This document shows, in pieces, positions 6,831 through 9,958 of a stretch of DNA of 9,958 nt. The translations under genes were made by a program, and so were the position numbers. The notes under the pieces are model-generated. The model was not told where the DNA came from and made no database searches. It saw only the letters and a list, made by a program, of their open reading frames with translations. The stretch is from Rhizobiaceae bacterium UBA1291 (GTDB lineage: Bacteria > Pseudomonadota > Alphaproteobacteria > Rhizobiales > Rhizobiaceae): contig DBUL01000172.1 in assembly GCA_002307905.1 (NCBI GenBank), positions 226 to 10,183 of the forward strand. Reading direction: 5' to 3'. How positions within the stretch are numbered: the stretch's first letter is position 1; each line of letters begins with the position of its first letter.

Positions 6831-6900
6831 TGACAGTAGGCGCCGACGACGGCGCGACTTGTCAATCACGAGAGGATCCATGGATCGATGCGAGGTTCCC

Positions 6901-7134
6901 ATGCCCAATAAGTCCTACACCTACGATGCCGCCGGCGATATTCGCAAGGACGCGGCGCCGCAATTCGTCGGCACGCAACATGGCGGCGACAACGATGGCG
7001 TGGCAAGCGCCAAGCCGACTGCCATCACCGGCTCCGACGATGCCACGGTGAACAAGTGGCCGCCGGGCAAGAAAAATCCGCCCAAGGACTGGGACGTCAA
7101 CTATGACCCGACGGACCGTTCTGCTCCAGAATGA
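6901..7134 (+). CDS. Small hydrophilic protein of unknown function
   Basis: A 77-residue protein starting MPNKSYTYDAAGDIRKDAAP. It is strongly polar, rich in Asp, Gly, Lys, Pro and Thr, with no predicted membrane segment or signal peptide and no clear secondary-structure pattern. A Lys-Pro run (WPPGKKNPPKDWD, about residues 53-65) is the only conspicuous element. It looks intrinsically disordered. ATG 6901 has CGAGG 5 nt upstream; ATG 6880 (MDRCEVP) with AGAGGA only 3 nt upstream, or a TTG at 6859, are alternatives. It has its own EcfG-like promoter and is convergent with the next gene. I do not recognise the family. Stress induction is inferred from the promoter alone. Confidence 0.65.
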   Translation: MPNKSYTYDAAGDIRKDAAPQFVGTQHGGDNDGVASAKPTAITGSDDATVNKWPPGKKNPPKDWDVNYDPTDRSAPE

Positions 7135-7159
7135 TCGGCGGCGGCGATAGCCCGGGCAC

Positions 7160-7435
7160 TCAGGCGCCGATGCGCCTAAGGGCTTCGGCTCGTTCACTTG
7201 CTGTTGTCAGTATCGCCCGGATCTCGTCCGCCTTTTCCGCCCCGGAGGCAAAGCCTGCTGAGGGCGTCAGGCCGGGATCTTCGGCGCCGTCCTTCGGCAG
7301 CATCTCTTGCTCCAGGTTTCGTATCAGGCCGGAAACGGTCTCCGGTCCGAGCATTGCCGCTGCCAGCAGAGAAACCAGGATCTCCCTGTGGGCGTTAAGT
7401 CTGCCTTCAATCTCCTGTCTGGCGATATCTGTCAT
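7160..7435 (-). CDS. Small helical protein of unknown function
   Basis: A 91-residue protein starting MTDIARQEIEGRLNAHREIL. The first half (about 4-45) reads as two amphipathic helices with a hydrophobic patch LVSLLAAAML. The middle is Gly/Pro-rich, and the C-terminal part (about 68-90) is another helix, EKADEIRAILTTASERAEAL. No signal peptide or enzyme motif is visible. The start is well supported by AGGAG 6 nt upstream. Unlike its neighbours it has no GGAAC promoter on its strand within the 100 nt upstream. It ends 25 nt from the small hydrophilic protein gene, converging on it. Family unknown to me. Confidence 0.7.
   Translation of the reverse strand: MTDIARQEIEGRLNAHREILVSLLAAAMLGPETVSGLIRNLEQEMLPKDGAEDPGLTPSAGFASGAEKADEIRAILTTASERAEALRRIGA
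7162..7177. terminator. Short hairpin at the convergent gene ends
   Basis: AGGCGC (7162-7167) and GCGCCT (7172-7177) form a perfect 6-bp stem with a 4-nt loop, overlapping the stop codon of the minus-strand gene and 28 nt beyond the plus-strand stop. There is no T-tract, so the role is tentative. Confidence 0.25.
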
Positions 7436-7486
7436 CTCGCGCTCCTGAGCTTGGACGCCTCATCGTGGGCCAGGCGCCACCAAAAG

Positions 7487-7511
7487 GGAACAATGACGCG
7501 GCGGAAAAGTT
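7487..7511 (+). promoter_or_regulatory. Weak EcfG/RpoE2-like promoter
   Basis: GGAAC (7487-7491) is followed after 18 nt by TT (7510-7511), satisfying the loose GGAAC-N18/19-TT rule, but the -10 reads AGTT instead of CGTT. It precedes the GTG start at 7552 by about 40 nt, on the right strand. Confidence 0.45.
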
Positions 7512-7551
7512 CTTGCTCTCGCAAAACAAAAACCCTTCTGGAGGTTTCACC

Positions 7552-7827
7552 GTGACCGAGACAGTTCGGCCGCCGCGCTGGCGACGGCATCCCGATCCCC
7601 GTGATCGGCTGATCATTGCGCTGTATGCGCAGCTGGAAGCCGAGCGTCAGACGCGCGAGACGCTGAAATGGGCGATCCGCCATGGTGCGTTGAAGCCCGA
7701 AGTGCTTGAAGCGATCGCCGGCGACCTGGTACCCGCAGATTGCGAGGACGTCGTAGACTTGGAAAGAAGTCTGGCGGCGCGTCAGCCCGAGCCCTTTGAC
7801 AATCCTGCCAAGGAGCTATGGAGATGA
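7552..7827 (+). CDS. Small charged protein of unknown function
   Basis: A 91-residue protein. I chose the GTG at 7552 because GGAGG lies 7 nt upstream; the frame is open back to an ATG at 7465, which lacks a ribosome site and precedes the likely promoter. The N-terminus is Arg/Pro-rich (RPPRWRRHPDPRDR). A central helix (about residues 17-45, LIIALYAQLEAERQTRETLKW, shown to its Trp) is the best-formed part, followed by an acidic stretch. No transmembrane segment or enzyme motif is seen. It is divergent from the small helical gene at 7160-7435. Both are unknown to me, and a functional link is possible but unproven. Confidence 0.65.
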   Translation: MTETVRPPRWRRHPDPRDRLIIALYAQLEAERQTRETLKWAIRHGALKPEVLEAIAGDLVPADCEDVVDLERSLAARQPEPFDNPAKELWR

Positions 7828-7880
7828 CAAGACCATGCTGCGGATCTGCGGTGGCCGCGCCACAGACTGCGTGCCTGTGA
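7824..7880 (+). CDS. Possible 18-codon ORF overlapping the previous stop
   Basis: ATG 7824 overlaps the TGA of the preceding gene (ATGA) and encodes MTRPCCGSAVAAPQTACL, with three Cys in 18 residues. AAGGAG lies 8 nt upstream inside the preceding gene, a good coupled ribosome site. It is so short that chance is a serious alternative. Confidence 0.2.
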   Translation: MTRPCCGSAVAAPQTACL

Positions 7881-7948
7881 AGGAAGTTGATGGAGATCCA
7901 ATACCCCAGGGCAGGACCACCAAGTGAGGCCCACCGATAGTTGCCTGC

Positions 7949-7975
7949 CAAAGCCCGGCAATCTGCCGGGCTTTG
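7949..7975. terminator. Strong bidirectional hairpin between convergent units
   Basis: CAAAGCCCGGCA (7949-7960) and TGCCGGGCTTTG (7964-7975) form a perfect 12-bp, GC-rich stem with a 3-nt loop (ATC). It lies between the rightward small-protein gene and the end of leftward glgA (stop at 7996). The T-run is only three bases within the stem, but position and strength make a terminator for both directions likely. Confidence 0.75.
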
Positions 7976-7995
7976 CTGCATCCGGCATCTGCGGA

Positions 7996-9567
7996 TCAGG
8001 TCAGGCTGTTGGGTACAGTTGCAGCGAGCCGCTGATAGAGCGCCGCATAGCTTTCGGCGCTGCGATCCCACGAATAGTCGGCGCGCATCGCCTGCAATTG
8101 GAGCCGTGACCAGTGACTGCGATGGCGGTAGGCCGCACAGGCACGACGGATCGCATGGCGCAGTCCTTCTGCGGTTACCGGATGAAACTGGAAGCCGGTC
8201 GCGACGCGCGCGGAGAGTGCTGCGTCATTGGCATCGATGATTGTCTCGGACAGCCCGCCCGTACGCGAAACCACCGGCACGCAACCGTAGCGCAAAGCAT
8301 AGAGCTGGGTCAGACCGCAGGGTTCGAAACGGGACGGCTGGATGATGGCGTCCGAACCGCCGTGGATCAGGTGAGCTGTCGGCTCGTCATAGCCGATTGC
8401 CACTGCCATCTTCCCGGGATGACGGTCCGCTGTTCGCTGGAGCGCCGCCGCTATCTCATGGTCGCCCTGGCCGTGTACGATCAGTCTTCCGCCTGCATGG
8501 AATATCTCGTCCGCCACTTCCGCCAGCAGGTCCATCCCCTTCTGCCAGGTAAGGCGACTGACAGCCGAGAACAGCGGCCCTTCACCGGGTTCCAGTTGAA
8601 AGCGGGCGAGTAGCGCGGGCTTGTTTCGCCTCTTGTACTGGATCGATCGGGTGTCATAGGGCACAGCCAGATGGGGATCGTTGACCGGATTCCAGACGTC
8701 TTGATCGATGCCGTTGACGATGCCAAGCAAATGGTCCGATCTTTTTCTCAATACGCCCTGCAGGCCCATGCCGAAGGTCGGCGTCAAGATTTCGCGCGCA
8801 TAAGTAGGGCTGACGACCGTGATTTGGTCCGCGGTCATCAGCCCGCCCTTCAGATAGCTGATGTCGCCGTAGTATTCCATGCAGTCGAGGCTGTAGGCAC
8901 CGGGCGGCAGGCCGATGGCGCCGAGTACGTCGGCGGAAAACTGGCCCTGGAACGCCAGGTTGTGGATCGTCAGCACGACGGGCACGTCACAGCCGAGCGA
9001 GCGCATGTAGACCGAGGTCAGCGCCGTCTGCCAGTCGTGAGTGTGGACGATATCCGGCTGCCATCCGGGAAGCACGCCGGCCGCGATTTCCGCGGCGGCC
9101 AGCGACAGGACGGCAAAGCGCTTCCAGTTGTCCGAATGGTCCGCGCCGTTCGGATCGACATAGGGCCCGCCGTCGCGGTCGTAGAGTTGCGGCGCGTCCA
9201 GCACGAGAAGGCTGAGGCCATCGATTTCGAGATGGCGCAGCGTGGCACGCTCGCCAAGCAGGTTGTCGAACTCCATCAGCGGCGGGTGCCGTCGGGCGGG
9301 ACCCAGCAGCGCAGGATATCCAGGCACGAGGCTGTGCGTGTCGATTCGCAAGGCGGACAGGGCCTTTGGCAGGGCGCCGGTTACATCCGCCAGACCGCCA
9401 GTCTTGACCAGAGGATAGATCTCGGAGGCAACGGCGAGAACGCTGAGGCGGGGACGGGCAGGAACGGATGATCGAACGCCCGTAGGCTCGGAGCGGCGGA
9501 CGTTCTCTCGAGATGCCGGAATGAATTGAGGGGCCGAAGGAAACGGGGTGGCGGGGGTCGGTCCCAT
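7996..9567 (-). CDS. glgA: Glycogen (starch) synthase, ADP-glucose transferase
   Basis: A 523-residue GT5 enzyme that adds glucose from ADP-glucose to the non-reducing ends of alpha-1,4-glucan, in cytoplasmic glycogen synthesis. The N-terminal ADP-glucose site ASEIYPLVKTGGLADV places KTGG at 55-58. HTHDWQTAL and VLTIHNLAFQG follow in the N-terminal domain. In the C-terminal domain, VSRLTWQKGMDLL and PSRFEPCGLTQLYALRYG (E415 of the E-x7-E motif) are followed by TGGLSETI. Compared with E. coli GlgA, where KTGGL begins near residue 15, there is a 40-residue Pro/Arg/Ser-rich N-terminal extension. An internal start is possible but none is better supported; GGAAGGA lies about 11 nt upstream of ATG 9567. 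It follows the DUF2934 gene with a 7-nt gap and is probably transcribed from that gene's EcfG promoter. No other glg gene is in the window. Confidence 0.95.
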   Translation of the reverse strand: MGPTPATPFPSAPQFIPASRENVRRSEPTGVRSSVPARPRLSVLAVASEIYPLVKTGGLADVTGALPKALSALRIDTHSLVPGYPALLGPARRHPPLMEFDNLLGERATLRHLEIDGLSLLVLDAPQLYDRDGGPYVDPNGADHSDNWKRFAVLSLAAAEIAAGVLPGWQPDIVHTHDWQTALTSVYMRSLGCDVPVVLTIHNLAFQGQFSADVLGAIGLPPGAYSLDCMEYYGDISYLKGGLMTADQITVVSPTYAREILTPTFGMGLQGVLRKRSDHLLGIVNGIDQDVWNPVNDPHLAVPYDTRSIQYKRRNKPALLARFQLEPGEGPLFSAVSRLTWQKGMDLLAEVADEIFHAGGRLIVHGQGDHEIAAALQRTADRHPGKMAVAIGYDEPTAHLIHGGSDAIIQPSRFEPCGLTQLYALRYGCVPVVSRTGGLSETIIDANDAALSARVATGFQFHPVTAEGLRHAIRRACAAYRHRSHWSRLQLQAMRADYSWDRSAESYAALYQRLAATVPNSLT

Positions 9568-9574
9568 CGCGACA

Positions 9575-9838
9575 CTAGTCCTTCCGTCGGCCGCGGGGCG
9601 AAGGTGGCCTCACCACAGCTGCCGATTCCGAGGTCGGTATATCGGTCGGTGCTTCCTGCCGTGCCTCCCGGATGCGCCGCTCGGCATTTTCAGTCGTGGC
9701 GCTGGCACCTGACTGCAAGGCTTCCCATTCCCGCTGCGCATCCTGCCAATGAATGTCGTGGCGACCATCTGGCCGGCCCTCTTCCTCCCAGAGCGCATAG
9801 GCACGTCTGGCTATCCAGGCGGTGTCTTCGTTTGCCAT
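9575..9838 (-). CDS. DUF2934 domain protein
   Basis: An 87-residue protein. The start MANEDTAWIARRAYALWEEEG at 9838 is supported by GGGAG a few bases upstream and by the promoter just beyond; the frame is open further up to 9931, but that would run through the promoter. Residues 7-40 (IARRAYALWEEEGRPDGRHDIHW) carry the DUF2934 pattern: RAY-x-x-W-x-x-x-G-x-P-x-G, then HW and a final amphipathic helix. This is a short domain of unknown function common in rhizobia and other alphaproteobacteria, often found beside stress and glycogen or trehalose genes. The tail (about 45-87) is Ala/Glu/Arg-rich and likely disordered. It is the first gene of an operon with glgA. Confidence 0.8.
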   Translation of the reverse strand: MANEDTAWIARRAYALWEEEGRPDGRHDIHWQDAQREWEALQSGASATTENAERRIREARQEAPTDIPTSESAAVVRPPSPRGRRKD

Positions 9839-9865
9839 TTCAATCTCCCTTGTCGCCTCTGATCG

Positions 9866-9890
9866 AACGCGTTTCGAGGCGATCGGTTCC
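9866..9890 (-). promoter_or_regulatory. EcfG/RpoE2-type general stress promoter for DUF2934-glgA
   Basis: On the minus strand GGAAC (9890-9886), a 16-nt spacer and CGTT (9869-9866) match the general-stress consensus exactly. The -10 lies 27 nt before ATG 9838, so the leader would be about 18 nt. It should drive the DUF2934-glgA operon. Confidence 0.8.
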
Positions 9891-9914
9891 AGTTTGGACC
9901 AGCGAAATGACAAC

Positions 9915-9958
9915 AGTTTGAGGAACCCCAAACTTCAGTTTGAGGAACCCCAAACTTC
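9915..9958. repeat. Exact 22-bp tandem repeat (two copies, cut at window edge)
   Basis: The 22-bp unit at 9915-9936 is repeated exactly at 9937-9958, and the window ends at the last base of the second copy, so more copies may follow. Each unit contains a near-palindrome: AGTTTG (9915-9920) pairs with CAAACT (9929-9934), with further G/C pairing inward except one mismatch. It lies just upstream of the DUF2934-glgA promoter (-35 at 9890). Confidence 0.85.

Noticed and set aside
8671..9471. 266-codon plus-strand frame inside glgA
   Set aside because: Antisense to an unambiguous glycogen synthase.
9915..9958. Start of a CRISPR array
   Set aside because: The two copies are directly adjacent without spacers, and the unit is shorter than typical CRISPR repeats; it is a simple tandem repeat.

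Overview
The window looks like a chromosome or large-replicon segment of an alphaproteobacterium, most likely a member of the Rhizobiales (Rhizobium/Agrobacterium/Sinorhizobium group). The reasons are high GC with strongly GC-rich third codon positions, an HWE-type sensor histidine kinase, a DUF2934 protein, and several promoters matching the alphaproteobacterial general-stress sigma factor EcfG/RpoE2 (GGAAC-N16/17-CGTT). The species cannot be fixed from sequence alone.

Left part (1-3066): a surface-polysaccharide locus. A family 2 glycosyltransferase and a Wzx-like polysaccharide flippase (cut off by the left edge) run leftward as an operon. A NodB-type polysaccharide deacetylase runs rightward. 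The AT-richer 100-bp divergent region between them carries two inverted repeats. Together the three genes suggest synthesis, export and modification of a cell-surface glycan.

Middle and right part (3100-9958): an island of small stress-type genes. In order: a DUF2188-like small protein (+), a BON-domain protein (-), an SDR oxidoreductase of the YghA/GSP39 type (-), an HWE-like membrane sensor histidine kinase (+), a small hydrophilic protein (+), a small helical protein (-), another small protein (+), and a leftward operon of a DUF2934 protein followed by glycogen synthase glgA. Five of these transcription units have a GGAAC-N16/17-(C/G)GTT promoter a short distance upstream on the correct strand, and a sixth has a weaker version. 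This makes the region a candidate general-stress-response regulon island, with a kinase of the class that often feeds that response sitting in the middle.

No RNA genes, insertion sequences or CRISPR arrays were seen. Other features are several hairpins at convergent gene ends, a 21-codon upstream ORF overlapping the kinase start, and an exact 22-bp tandem repeat at the right edge. I found no clear novel defence or mobile system. The most interesting content is the shared-promoter stress island and its uncharacterised small proteins.
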